From Streptomyces sp. SAT1 (GTDB lineage: Bacteria; Actinomycetota; Actinomycetes; Streptomycetales; Streptomycetaceae): a DNA stretch of 64,000 nt. Location of the stretch: contig NZ_CP015849.1 in assembly GCF_001654495.1 (NCBI RefSeq), positions 5,807,001-5,871,000 of the forward strand, given 5' to 3'. The notes below the pieces were generated by a model. That model worked only from the letters and a program-made list of their open reading frames with translations, made no database searches and was not told the origin of the DNA. Below, in pieces: positions 1 through 8,747 of the stretch. Each line of letters opens with the position of its first letter. Position 1 is the first letter of the stretch. The position numbers and the translations under genes were made by a program.

Positions 1-854
1 TGATCTTCGAGAAGACCTCGACCCGCACCCGCTGCGCGTTCGAGGTCGCCGCCGCCGACCAGGGCGCCTCGACCACGTATCTCGACTCGTCCGGGTCGCA
101 GATCGGGCACAAGGAGTCCCTGAAGGACACCGCCCGGGTGCTCGGCCGGATGTTCGACGCGATCGAGTTCCGCGGGGACAGCCAGGCGGCCGTCGAGGAA
201 CTGGCCGCGCACGCCGGTGTGCCCGTCTACAACGGGCTCACCGACGACTGGCACCCCACCCAGATGCTCGCCGACGTGCTCACCATGACCGAGCACAGTG
301 CCCGGCCGCTCACCGAGACCGCCTTCGCCTACCTCGGCGACGCCCGCTTCAACATGGGCAACTCCTATCTGGTCACCGGCGCCCTGCTCGGCATGGACGT
401 CCGGCTCGTCGCCCCCAAGACGTACTGGCCCGCTCAGGACGTCGTCGACCGGGCGCGCGAGCTGGCCGCCGCCAGCGGGGCCCGGATCACCCTCACCGAG
501 TCCGTGGAGGAGGGCGTGCGCGGCGCCGGCTTCGTCGCCACCGACGTCTGGGTCTCCATGGGCGAGCCCAAGGACGTCTGGGCCGAGCGCATCGAGGCGC
601 TGGGCCCGTACGCGGTGACCATGGACGTGCTGCGCGCCACCGGCGAGCCGGACGTGAAGTTCCTGCACTGCCTGCCCGCCTTCCACGACCTCGGCACCGC
701 GGTCGGCCGGGAGATCCACGAGCGGTACGGGCTGCGCTCGCTGGAGGTCACCGACGAGGTCTTCGAGTCGGCGCACTCGGTCGTCTTCGACGAGGCCGAG
801 AACCGCCTGCACACCATCAAGGCGGTCCTGGTCGCCACCCTGGCGCGCGGCTGA
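1..854 (+). CDS. argF: Ornithine carbamoyltransferase, 5' end missing
   Basis: Cytoplasmic enzyme that joins carbamoyl phosphate and ornithine to make citrulline in arginine synthesis. The start lies before the window; the coding frame enters at base 3 and about 284 C-terminal residues are present of a usual 330 or so. The carbamoyl-phosphate site STRTR is at the very start, followed by the HPTQ loop and, near the end, the ornithine-loop motif HCLPAF with its active-site Cys. The family call is firm. Whether the enzyme is anabolic (ArgF) or catabolic (ArcB-like) cannot be told, because no arc genes are visible and the upstream context is cut off. It converges on the next gene with 48 bases between the stops. 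Confidence 0.95.
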   Translation, partial: IFEKTSTRTRCAFEVAAADQGASTTYLDSSGSQIGHKESLKDTARVLGRMFDAIEFRGDSQAAVEELAAHAGVPVYNGLTDDWHPTQMLADVLTMTEHSARPLTETAFAYLGDARFNMGNSYLVTGALLGMDVRLVAPKTYWPAQDVVDRARELAAASGARITLTESVEEGVRGAGFVATDVWVSMGEPKDVWAERIEALGPYAVTMDVLRATGEPDVKFLHCLPAFHDLGTAVGREIHERYGLRSLEVTDEVFESAHSVVFDEAENRLHTIKAVLVATLARG

Positions 855-902
855 CCCCCGCCCGGCCGGTCCCCCCGGTCTCTCTGGTCTCCCCGGCGCC
901 GC

Positions 903-1376
903 TCACGCGGGGCGCGGCTCCCGGGGCGGCGCGGCCAGCCGGAACCACACCGCCTTGCCCGACGCGGTCGGCCGGTGCCCGCAGGACGAGCTGAGCGCCC
1001 GGATCAGCAGCAGACCGCGCCCGTCCTCCCGCCACGGATCGGGCGGGGCGAGACCGGGCCGGGTCAGGGCGCCCGGCGGCGCCGGATCCGGGTCGCGCAC
1101 CTCCACCCGGCAGCCGCCCGGCTCCAGCTCCAGCAGCAGCTCTATCGGGCCGCCGCCCGCGGTGTGCTCAACGGCGTTGGCGACCAGTTCGGCCGTGAGC
1201 AGCTCCGCGGTGTCGCTGTCGGCCGTGTGCTCCCGTTCGGCCAGCGCCGTACGGACCAGGGCGCGGGCCACCGGGACGGCGGCGGCCGAGTGCGGCAGCG
1301 CGATGCGCCAGGCGGAGGCGGGGGGCTCGTGCAACGTGTGTCCGTTCATGACGCAGGCCGCACCGGTGGTCACCAT
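903..1376 (-). CDS. ATP-binding anti-sigma-type regulatory protein (HATPase)
   Basis: A 157-residue single-domain GHKL ATPase of the RsbW/SpoIIAB-like group that is greatly expanded in streptomycetes. The N-box reads ELVANAVEH and the G2 region GRGLLLI. The G1 box is degenerate (DPDPAPP), as in many of these paralogues. There is no membrane segment, so a cytosolic kinase or partner-switching role on an anti-anti-sigma factor is inferred from the family; no partner gene is nearby. The ATG at 1376 is preferred because a GCAGGAC ribosome site precedes it; the in-frame ATG at 1349 has none. A 17-bp hairpin lies about 58 bases upstream. Confidence 0.8.
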   Translation of the reverse strand: MVTTGAACVMNGHTLHEPPASAWRIALPHSAAAVPVARALVRTALAEREHTADSDTAELLTAELVANAVEHTAGGGPIELLLELEPGGCRVEVRDPDPAPPGALTRPGLAPPDPWREDGRGLLLIRALSSSCGHRPTASGKAVWFRLAAPPREPRPA

Positions 1377-1433
1377 CAGGCTGTCCTGCTCTCGACGAGG
1401 GAATGGTACGGGGGCCGTCGGCGGCGGCTCTCG

Positions 1434-1475
1434 GTGCCCTCCGTGCCGGGATCCGGGCCCCGGCACGGAGGGCAC
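1434..1475. other. Perfect 17-bp inverted repeat in a divergent intergenic region
   Basis: The arms 1434-1450 (GTGCCCTCCGTGCCGGG) and 1459-1475 are perfectly complementary around an 8-base loop. It lies in the 331-base gap (1377-1707) between the HATPase gene and the enoyl-CoA hydratase gene. It could form a leader hairpin in the HATPase transcript or insulate the two divergent units. It is not followed by a T-run on either strand. Confidence 0.5.
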
Positions 1476-1590
1476 TACCCCTGGGAACGCCTCTCCCGCC
1501 CGGCGCCCTCCCGCCGTTACCGCCCCATCGAGGAGCTGTGACGAAGCCCCGGACGGCGGCCACATTGTCACAGGCTCTATCGCGCCCTCG

Positions 1591-1602
1591 TGACGACAGT
1601 CA
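1591..1602. promoter_or_regulatory. Putative PaaX-type operator TGACGACAGTCA (copy 1)
   Basis: The 12-mer TGACGACAGTCA sits inside a longer palindrome, CGTGAC-gaca-GTCACG (1589-1604), 106 bases before the enoyl-CoA hydratase ATG. An identical 12-mer occurs at 7447-7458 between the ligase and acyl-CoA dehydrogenase genes. The repeat in two promoters of one catabolic cluster that encodes its own PaaX-family repressor makes this a likely shared operator. The assignment to that protein is inference. Confidence 0.6.
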
Positions 1603-1707
1603 CGGATGAGTGATAGCTTCGGAGCGAGCGCCGGGCGCGGCACCACCGGCGCCGGACGACCCGGACGCCCTGGACGAAACGGACAGCCGCCGAGGAGGCC
1701 GTACGTC

Positions 1708-2535
1708 ATGAGTCCCTTCACCGGTTCCGCCGCCCGCACCTCCGCGTGGCGCCATCTGCGCGTGGTGCTGGACGACGGCGTCGCCACGGTCACCCTGGCC
1801 CGCCCCGACAAGCTCAACGCCCTCACCTTCGGCGCCTACGCCGACCTGCGCGACCTGCTCGCCGAGCTGTCCCGGGAGCGGGCCGTGCGCGCCCTGGTGC
1901 TGGCCGGGGAGGGGCGCGGCTTCTGCTCGGGCGGCGACGTCGACGAGATCATCGGCGCCACCCTGGCCATGGACACCGCCGAACTGCTCGACTTCAACCG
2001 GATGACCGGCCAGGTGGTCCGCGCCGTGCGCGAATGCCCGTTCCCGGTGGTCGCGGCCGTGCACGGTGTCGCGGCGGGCGCCGGGGCCGTGCTGGCGCTG
2101 GCCGCCGACTTCCGCGTCGCCGACCCCAGCGCCCGCTTCGCCTTCCTGTTCACCCGCGTCGGCCTGTCCGGCGGCGACATGGGCGCCGCCTATCTGCTGC
2201 CCCGCGTGGTCGGCCTCGGCCACGCCACCCGGCTGCTGATGCTCGGCGGGCCGGTCCGCGCCCCCGAGGCCGAACGCATCGGCCTGATCAGCGAGTTGAC
2301 CGAGGAAGGGCGTGCCGACGAGGCGGCCGGTGCCCTGGCCCGCCGGCTCGCCGACGGCCCCGCCCTCGCCCACGCCCAGACCAAGGCCCTGCTCACGGCC
2401 GAACTGGACATGCCGCTGTCGGCCGCCGTGGAGCTGGACGCCGCCACCCAGGCCCTGCTGATGAACGGCGCGGACTACGCCGAGTTCCACGCCGCCTTCA
2501 CCGAGAAGCGCCCGCCGAAGTGGCAGGGGAGGTGA
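1708..2535 (+). CDS. Enoyl-CoA hydratase/isomerase family protein
   Basis: A 275-residue crotonase-fold enzyme, probably acting on the ring-reduced or ring-opened CoA thioester made by its neighbours. The oxyanion-hole segment GRGFCSGGDVDEI and the second conserved loop HGVAAGAGAVLALAADFRVAD are present. The start at 1708 is chosen because GAGGAGG lies 9 bases upstream; an in-frame ATG at 1606 has no ribosome site and would add a low-complexity tail. It is followed after 7 bases by the monooxygenase-reductase fusion gene, so the two form an operon. A palindromic operator candidate lies at 1589-1604. The exact substrate is not shown by the sequence. Confidence 0.9.
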   Translation: MSPFTGSAARTSAWRHLRVVLDDGVATVTLARPDKLNALTFGAYADLRDLLAELSRERAVRALVLAGEGRGFCSGGDVDEIIGATLAMDTAELLDFNRMTGQVVRAVRECPFPVVAAVHGVAAGAGAVLALAADFRVADPSARFAFLFTRVGLSGGDMGAAYLLPRVVGLGHATRLLMLGGPVRAPEAERIGLISELTEEGRADEAAGALARRLADGPALAHAQTKALLTAELDMPLSAAVELDAATQALLMNGADYAEFHAAFTEKRPPKWQGR

Positions 2536-2542
2536 GCGGGCG

Positions 2543-4822
2543 ATGACCGCTGCGAGGCGGGTCGCCGTCATCGGCGGCGGACCCGGCGGGCTCTGTACGG
2601 CGGCCCTGCTGAAACGGCTCGATCCGGCCCGCGAGATCACCCTCTGGGAGCGCAACGCCCCCGACGACACCTTCGGCTTCGGCGTCGTGCTCTCCGACGA
2701 GACCCTCGGCGGCATCGAACACGCCGACCCGGCCGTCCACCGCTCGCTCCAGCGGGAGTTCGTCCGCTGGGACGCCATCGACATCGTCCACCGGGGCACC
2801 CGGCACACCTCCGGCGGCCACGGCTTCGCCGCGCTCGGCCGGCACCGCCTGCTGCGGATCCTGCACGAACGCTGCCGCGAACTCGGCGTCGACCTGCGCT
2901 TCCGCACCCCGGCCCCGGACACCGGCCGGCTGACGCGCGAGTACGACCTCGTCGTCGCCGCCGACGGGGTGCACAGCGCCGTCCGCACCGCCCACGCCGA
3001 CGTGTTCCGGCCCCGGATCACCGGCCACCGCTGCCGCTACATCTGGCTCGCCGCCGACTTCGCCTTCGACGCGTTCCGCTTCGAGATCGCCGAGACCGAG
3101 CACGGTGTGATGCAGCTGCACGGCTACCCCTACGCGGCGGACGCGTCCACCGTGATCGTCGAGATGCGCGAAGAGGTGTGGCGGGCCGCCGGGTTCGACG
3201 CCCTGGACGAGCAGGGCTCCGTCGAGCGCTGCGCCAAGATCTTCGCCGAAGCGCTCGGCGGACGCCCGCTGCGCTCGCGCGACTCGGCCTGGACCACCTT
3301 CCGCACGGTGGTCAACGAGCGCTGGTCGCACGGCAATCTGGTGCTGCTCGGCGACGCCGCGCACACCGCCCACTTCTCCATCGGCTCCGGCACCAAACTC
3401 GCCGTCGAGGACGCCCTCTCCCTCACTGCCTGCCTCACCGGACAACTCACGCTCGAACAGGCGTTGACGGCCTACGAGCAGGAGCGCGCCCCGGTCGTCG
3501 CCTCCACCCAGCGCGCCGCGCGGGCCAGCCTGGAGTGGTTCGAGAACCTCGCCCTGTACCTCGACCGGCCGCCCCGCCAGTTCGCCTTCAACCTGCTCAC
3601 CCGCAGCCGCCGCGTCACCCACGGCAACCTCCGGCTGCGCGACGCCGCCTTCACCGAGTCCGTGGAGCGCGAGTTCGGCTGCCCGCCCGGCACACCCCCG
3701 ATGTTCACCCCGTTCCGGCTGCGCGGGCTGACCCTGCGCAACCGGGTCGTCGTCTCGCCGATGGACATGTACTCCGCGGTCGACGGCGTGCCCGGCGACT
3801 TCCACCTGGTGCACCTGGGCGCCCGCGCCCTGGGCGGCGCGGGCCTGGTGATGACCGAGATGGTGTGCGTAAGCCCCGAGGGGCGGATCACCCCCGGCTG
3901 CGCCGGCCTGTGGACCGGACGGCAGACCGAGTCCTGGCGGCGGATCACCGACTTCGTGCACCGGCAGGCGCCCGGCACCGCGATCGGCGTCCAGCTCGGC
4001 CACAGCGGACGCAAGGGCTCGACCCGGCTGATGTGGGAGGGCATGGACGAGCCGCTGCCCGAGGGCAACTGGCCGCTGGTGGCCGCCTCCCCGCTGCCGT
4101 ACACGCCCCGGAGCCAGGTCCCCCGGCAGCTCACCCGGGCCCAGCTCACCGATGTCCGCGAGCAGTTCACCTCCGCCGCCTGGCGCGCCGCGCGGGCCGG
4201 CTTCGACCTGCTCGAACTGCACTGCGCCCACGGCTATCTGCTCTCCGGCTTCCTCTCACCGCTGACCAACCACCGCACCGACGCCTACGGCGGCTCCCTG
4301 GACAAACGGCTGCGCTTCCCGCTGGAGGTCTTCGACGCGGTGCGCGCGGTGTGGCCCGAGGAGCGGCCCATGACCGTACGCGTCTCCGCCACCGACTGGG
4401 CCGAGGGCGGCACCGGGGCCGAGGACGCCGTGGCCATCGCCCGCGCCTTCGCCGCGCACGGCGCCGACGCCGTCGACGTCTCCACCGGACAGGTGGTCGC
4501 CGACGAGCGGCCCGAGTTCGGGCGGTCGTACCAGACGCCCTTCGCCGACCGCATCCGCAACGAGGCGAAGGTCCCGGTGATCGCGGTCGGCGCGATCTCC
4601 TCCTGGGACGACGTCAACTCCCTGATCCTGGCCGGGCGCACGGACCTGTGCGCGCTGGCCCGCCCGCATCTGTACGACCCGCACTGGACCCTGCACGCCG
4701 CCGCCGAACAGGGCTACCAGGGCCCCGGCGCCGTCTGGCCCGCCCCCTACCGCGCGGGCAGCAGACCCCCGCGCACCGGCCGCGCGGACGACCCCAAGTC
4801 ACGCATCAGGCCGGGCGGTTGA
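2543..4822 (+). CDS. Bifunctional aryl-CoA monooxygenase / old-yellow-enzyme reductase
   Basis: A 759-residue fusion. The N-terminal half (about 1-375) is a class A flavoprotein hydroxylase with the Rossmann motif GGGPGG near residue 11 and a second FAD motif, GDAAH, near 270. The C-terminal half (about 385-740) is an old-yellow-enzyme FMN domain with the active-site pair H560 and H563 in HCAHG. This layout matches 2-aminobenzoyl-CoA monooxygenase/reductase of aerobic anthranilate degradation and the proteins annotated as salicylyl-CoA 5-hydroxylase in Streptomyces. The CoA ligase, dehydrogenase, hydratase and Rid genes around it favour the anthranilyl-CoA route, where hydroxylation and ring reduction happen on one protein. 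The substrate remains inferred. Confidence 0.85.
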   Translation: MTAARRVAVIGGGPGGLCTAALLKRLDPAREITLWERNAPDDTFGFGVVLSDETLGGIEHADPAVHRSLQREFVRWDAIDIVHRGTRHTSGGHGFAALGRHRLLRILHERCRELGVDLRFRTPAPDTGRLTREYDLVVAADGVHSAVRTAHADVFRPRITGHRCRYIWLAADFAFDAFRFEIAETEHGVMQLHGYPYAADASTVIVEMREEVWRAAGFDALDEQGSVERCAKIFAEALGGRPLRSRDSAWTTFRTVVNERWSHGNLVLLGDAAHTAHFSIGSGTKLAVEDALSLTACLTGQLTLEQALTAYEQERAPVVASTQRAARASLEWFENLALYLDRPPRQFAFNLLTRSRRVTHGNLRLRDAAFTESVEREFGCPPGTPPMFTPFRLRGLTLRNRVVVSPMDMYSAVDGVPGDFHLVHLGARALGGAGLVMTEMVCVSPEGRITPGCAGLWTGRQTESWRRITDFVHRQAPGTAIGVQLGHSGRKGSTRLMWEGMDEPLPEGNWPLVAASPLPYTPRSQVPRQLTRAQLTDVREQFTSAAWRAARAGFDLLELHCAHGYLLSGFLSPLTNHRTDAYGGSLDKRLRFPLEVFDAVRAVWPEERPMTVRVSATDWAEGGTGAEDAVAIARAFAAHGADAVDVSTGQVVADERPEFGRSYQTPFADRIRNEAKVPVIAVGAISSWDDVNSLILAGRTDLCALARPHLYDPHWTLHAAAEQGYQGPGAVWPAPYRAGSRPPRTGRADDPKSRIRPGG

Positions 4823-4834
4823 CGAGGCCCGTCC

Positions 4835-5659
4835 TCAGGCCAGATCGGCGAACTCGGCGCCCGCGTCCCGCAGCCGCTCGTGCAGAGCCCGGAAGACGGC
4901 GGCCGAGCGGGCGCCGGGCCAGCCGGCCGGGAGCAGCCGGGCCGGCAGACCCGGGTCGGTGTAGGGCAGATGGCGCCAGGAGTCCAGGGCGAGGAGGTAG
5001 TCGCGGTACGCCTCCTCGGGCGGGGTGTCCGCCCGCCGCTCCCACGCCCGCAGCACGCCCGCGTGCCGGTCCAGGAACGCCTCGTGCTCCGCGGCGATCG
5101 CCGCCAGGTCCCACCAGCGGCCCACCGCCTCGGCGGTCGGTGCGAACCCCAGGTGCTCGCCGCGGAAGAAGTCCACGTACGCGTCCAGCCGCAGCCGCCG
5201 CAGCGTGTGCCGGGTCTCCTCGTGCAGCCGGGCCGGGGCGATCCACACGCCCGGCGCCGCCGTGCCGAAGCCGAGCCCGGCCAGCCGCGAGCGCAGCACA
5301 TGGCGCTTCTGCCGCTCCGACTCCGGTACGGAGAACACCGCCAGCACCCAGCCCGCGTCGTCCGGCGGCGCGTCGGCGTACACGCGGCGGTCGCCGTCCT
5401 CCAGCAACTGCCTTGCCTGTGGCGAGAGTTCGTAGCCCGCCGCGCCCTGCGCGGTGCGCGCGGGGAGCAGCAGCCCGCGGCGCTTGAGCCGGGACACCGA
5501 GGAGCGCACGGACGGCGCGTCCACCCCGACAGCGGCCAGCAGCCGGATCAGTTCGGCGACCGGCACCGGGCCGGGCGCGAAGCGGCCGTACGCCCCGTAG
5601 AGCGTGACGATGAGGGACCTCGGGGCATGCGGTACGGGCTGCTCGGACACGTTGATCAT
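4835..5659 (-). CDS. PaaX family transcriptional regulator
   Basis: A 274-residue GntR-like repressor of the PaaX family, which senses aryl-CoA thioesters and represses aromatic-acid catabolic genes. The N-terminal winged helix spans about residues 14-75 (VRSSVSRLKRRGLLLP is the recognition region), followed by the PaaX central and C-terminal domains containing RHVLRSRLAGLGFG and WRHLPYTDPGLP. Its start lies 15 bases after the ligase stop on the same strand, so it is cotranscribed with, and should autoregulate through, the divergent promoter at 7394-7517. No clear ribosome site precedes the ATG at 5659; translational coupling is likely. It converges with the fusion gene, leaving 12 bases between stops. 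Confidence 0.9.
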   Translation of the reverse strand: MINVSEQPVPHAPRSLIVTLYGAYGRFAPGPVPVAELIRLLAAVGVDAPSVRSSVSRLKRRGLLLPARTAQGAAGYELSPQARQLLEDGDRRVYADAPPDDAGWVLAVFSVPESERQKRHVLRSRLAGLGFGTAAPGVWIAPARLHEETRHTLRRLRLDAYVDFFRGEHLGFAPTAEAVGRWWDLAAIAAEHEAFLDRHAGVLRAWERRADTPPEEAYRDYLLALDSWRHLPYTDPGLPARLLPAGWPGARSAAVFRALHERLRDAGAEFADLA

Positions 5660-5674
5660 TTTAGGTCGTGGCTG

Positions 5675-7393
5675 TCACCGCTGGTCACCGGCGTCCGGGT
5701 CGGCGTCCGCGGCCCCGCCGGTGGCCGTGCGCAGCCGGAAGCGCTGGAGCTTGCCGGTGGCCGTGCGCGGCAGCGCGTCCAGGAACACGATCTCGCGCGG
5801 GCACTTGTACGGCGCCAGCTCGGACTTGACGAAGGCGCGCAGCGCCTCCGCGTCCCGGGGCGCCCCCCGCCGCAGCACGGCGTAGGCCACCACGACCTCG
5901 CCACGCGCGTCGTCGGGCCGTCCCACGACCGCCGCCTCGACCACGTCCGGGTGGCGCAGCAGGGCGTCCTCGACCTCCGGCCCGGCGATGTTGTACCCGG
6001 CCGAGATGATCATGTCGTCGGCGCGGGCGACGTAGCGGAAGTACCCGTCGGAGTCGCGGACATAGGTGTCCCCGGTGAGGTTCCAGCCGTCGCGCACGTA
6101 CGCGTGCTGCCGCGGGTCCGCCAGATAGCGGCAGCCGACGGGCCCCTGGACGGCGAGCAGTCCCGGCTCCCCGTCGGGCACCGGCCGGCCGTACTCGTCC
6201 TGCACGCGCGCGTGCCACCCCGGTACGGGCAGTCCGGTCGCGCCGGGTCTGATGTCGTCGTCGGCGGCCGAGACGAAGATGTGCAGCAGCTCGGTGGCGC
6301 CGATGCCGTTGATGATGCGCAGGCCGGTGTGCTCGTGCCAGGCGTGCCAGGTGGCCGCGGGCAGGTTCTCGCCCGCCGACACGCAGCGGCGCAGCGAGGA
6401 GAGGTCCTGGGTGCCGAGCCGGTCGAGCATCGTGCGGTAGGCGGTGGGGGCGGTGAACAGCACGGACACCCGGTGCTCGGTGACGGCCGCGAGCAACTGC
6501 TCGGGACGGCCCTGTTCGAGCAGCAGGGCGCTGGCGCCCGCCCGCAGCGGGAAGACCACCAGACCGCCGAGGCCGAAGGTGAACCCGAGCGGGGGGCTGC
6601 CCGCGAACACGTCGTCCGCGCGCGGCCTGAGCACATGCCGGGAGAAGGTGTCCGCGATGGCCAGGACGTCCCGGTGGAAGTGCACACAGCCCTTGGGCCG
6701 CCCGGTCGTGCCGGAGGTGAAGGCGATGAGCGCCACGTCGTCGGCGGCGGTGTCCACCGCCCGGAAGGGCACCTCGGACACGGCGCGGCGCAGCAGGTCG
6801 TCGGGCGCGTCCCCGCCGTACGCGGTGATCGAGAGCCCGGGGACCTCCGCCTTGACCAGGTCGTCGACGGCCCGTACGTCGCACAGCGCGTGCCGGACCC
6901 GGGCGATCTCGCAGATCGTGCGCAGTTCGTGGGCCCGCTGCTGGGCGAGCACGGTGACGGCGACGGCGCCCGCCTTGAGGACGGCGAGCCAGCAGGCGGC
7001 CAGCCAGGGCGTGGTCGGCCCGCGCAGCAGCACCCGGTTGCCGGGCACCACACCGAGGTCGGCGGTGAGGATCCGCGCGACGCGGTCGACGTGGGCGCGC
7101 AGGTCGGCGTACGTCCAGACCGCTCCCGCGGGGGTGCGGAACACCGGGTGCGTGCCGGGGGTGCCGGCCGGGTGGAGGAGTTCGGCGGCGCAGTTCAGCC
7201 GGTCCGGGTAGCGCAGCTCCGGCAGTTCGAAGCGCAGCCGCGGCCACTGGTCCGGGGGCGGCAGATGGTCGCGCGCGAAGGTGTCGACGTGGGCCGAGGG
7301 AACCGGCGGCCGCAGGCCGCCCCCGGCACCGGCGGACTCGGTCTCCCCGATGTCCGCCCTGGCGTCGTCCCAGCTGGGATCCGTCGGGTTCAT
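5675..7393 (-). CDS. Aryl-CoA ligase (2-aminobenzoate/benzoate-CoA ligase type)
   Basis: A 572-residue ANL-superfamily adenylate-forming enzyme that would activate an aromatic acid with ATP and CoA. The P-loop-like motif FTSGTTGRPKG, the adenylate motif INGIGATE, the hinge region with TGD and the catalytic Lys in PRTATGKLQRF are all present. Overall it resembles benzoate/2-aminobenzoate-CoA ligases more than acetyl-CoA synthetases. The ATG at 7393 is the first with no extra proline-rich leader. It is the first gene of a leftward operon with the PaaX regulator and is divergent from the acyl-CoA dehydrogenase, with an operator candidate in the gap. This is the committing step of the cluster. 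Confidence 0.88.
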   Translation of the reverse strand: MNPTDPSWDDARADIGETESAGAGGGLRPPVPSAHVDTFARDHLPPPDQWPRLRFELPELRYPDRLNCAAELLHPAGTPGTHPVFRTPAGAVWTYADLRAHVDRVARILTADLGVVPGNRVLLRGPTTPWLAACWLAVLKAGAVAVTVLAQQRAHELRTICEIARVRHALCDVRAVDDLVKAEVPGLSITAYGGDAPDDLLRRAVSEVPFRAVDTAADDVALIAFTSGTTGRPKGCVHFHRDVLAIADTFSRHVLRPRADDVFAGSPPLGFTFGLGGLVVFPLRAGASALLLEQGRPEQLLAAVTEHRVSVLFTAPTAYRTMLDRLGTQDLSSLRRCVSAGENLPAATWHAWHEHTGLRIINGIGATELLHIFVSAADDDIRPGATGLPVPGWHARVQDEYGRPVPDGEPGLLAVQGPVGCRYLADPRQHAYVRDGWNLTGDTYVRDSDGYFRYVARADDMIISAGYNIAGPEVEDALLRHPDVVEAAVVGRPDDARGEVVVAYAVLRRGAPRDAEALRAFVKSELAPYKCPREIVFLDALPRTATGKLQRFRLRTATGGAADADPDAGDQR

Positions 7394-7433
7394 GGCGGTT
7401 CGCCCCCTTGTCGTGGTGGGCTCGCACAGGGAG

Positions 7434-7473
7434 CGTATCGTGTTGATGACGACAGTCAACGGGGCGCGATACG
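7434..7473. promoter_or_regulatory. Divergent promoter with PaaX-type operator (copy 2) and outer inverted repeat
   Basis: TGACGACAGTCA at 7447-7458 is identical to the site at 1591-1602 and is extended here as GTTGA...TCAAC (7442-7460). It is nested within a further inverted repeat, CGTATCG (7434-7440) and CGATACG (7467-7473). It sits in the 124-base gap between the ligase/paaX operon and the dehydrogenase/Rid operon, so one site could control both directions. Confidence 0.6.
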
Positions 7474-7517
7474 GTGGCCGTGGACCCCGGTCGCCCCGGG
7501 GGAGGGAGGACCGGCGA

Positions 7518-8747
7518 ATGCCCGCATTCTCGCTCGAACCGGACCGGATCGCCTGGTGTGCCGAACTGCGCGCACAGGCCGCCGGCCGGCTGCGGCCCCT
7601 CGCGGAGAAGGGCGAGCCGGGCCGTGTCAACCGCCCGCTCCTCGCCGAGCTGGGCCGCCTCGGCTTACTCGAACGCCTGTTCACTTCTGGCGCGCTGGAC
7701 CTCTGCCTGATGCGCGAGTCCCTCGCCCGGAGCTGCACCGAGGCCGAGACCGCCCTCGCCCTCCAGGGCCTGGGCGCCCACCCGGTCCACGCCCACGGCA
7801 CCCCGGCCCAGCGCGCCCGCTGGCTGCCCGCGGTGGCGGCGGGCGAGGCGGTGGCGGCGTTCGCGCTGAGCGAGCCGGGCGCGGGCTCGGACGCGGCGGC
7901 CCTGGCCCTGCGCGCCGCACCGGAGTCGGACGCCGCACCGGAGTCGGACGGCCGGTGGGAGGAGCGCGGGACCGCCGCCCCGGACGGCACCGGCGGGTCC
8001 CTCGCCGCCCGCCCCGACGGCCCCCGCCGCTGGCGGCTCACCGGGACCAAGTGCTGGATCTCCAACGCCCCCGAGGCCGACCTCTACACCGTCTTCGCCC
8101 GCACCACGCCCGGCGCCGGCGCCCGGGGCGTGACCGCGTTCCTGGTCCCGGCCGACCGCCCCGGACTCACCGGCAGCGCCCTGGAGATGCTCTCCCCGCA
8201 CCCCATCGGCACGCTCGACTTCGACGGCGTCCCCGTCACCGGCGACGACGTGCTCGGCGAGCCGGACCGGGGGTTCCGCGTCGCGATGGGCACCCTCAAC
8301 CTCTTCCGGCCCAGCGTCGGCGCGTTCGCCGTCGGCATGGCGCAGGCGGCGCTGGAGGCGACCGTGGCGCACACCGCGCGGCGCGACGCCTTCGGCGGCA
8401 GGCTGAGCGACCTCCAGACCGTCGCCCACCGGGTGGCCGAGATGTCCCTGCGCACGGAGGCGGCCCGCCTGATGGTGTACGCGGCGGCCACCGCGTACGA
8501 CGCCGGGGACCCGGACGTGCCCCGGCGCTCGGCCATGGCCAAACTCCTCGCCACCGAGACCGCGCAGTACGTCGTCGACGCGGCCGTCCAGCTGCACGGC
8601 GCCCGCGCCCTGTGCCGCGGCCACCTCCTCGAACACCTCTACCGCGAGGTGCGCGCGCCCCGGATCTACGAGGGCGCCAGCGAGGTCCAGCGCTCGATCA
8701 TCGCCAAGGAGACCTACGCCCGGCTCACGACCGAGGAGGCCCCGTGA
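7518..8747 (+). CDS. Acyl-CoA dehydrogenase family protein
   Basis: A 409-residue FAD enzyme oxidising a CoA thioester, probably an alicyclic or ring-opened intermediate of the aromatic-acid pathway. It shows the FAD and substrate loop SEPGAGSDAA, the TGTKCWISNAPEAD strand and the C-terminal catalytic-Glu motif YEGASEVQR. Between these lies an insertion of about 35 residues carrying a duplicated PESDAA unit that is not typical of the family. The start at 7518 is supported by GGAGGGAGGA 7 bases upstream. Its stop overlaps the GTG of the Rid gene (GTGA), showing coupling. Confidence 0.9.
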   Translation: MPAFSLEPDRIAWCAELRAQAAGRLRPLAEKGEPGRVNRPLLAELGRLGLLERLFTSGALDLCLMRESLARSCTEAETALALQGLGAHPVHAHGTPAQRARWLPAVAAGEAVAAFALSEPGAGSDAAALALRAAPESDAAPESDGRWEERGTAAPDGTGGSLAARPDGPRRWRLTGTKCWISNAPEADLYTVFARTTPGAGARGVTAFLVPADRPGLTGSALEMLSPHPIGTLDFDGVPVTGDDVLGEPDRGFRVAMGTLNLFRPSVGAFAVGMAQAALEATVAHTARRDAFGGRLSDLQTVAHRVAEMSLRTEAARLMVYAAATAYDAGDPDVPRRSAMAKLLATETAQYVVDAAVQLHGARALCRGHLLEHLYREVRAPRIYEGASEVQRSIIAKETYARLTTEEAP

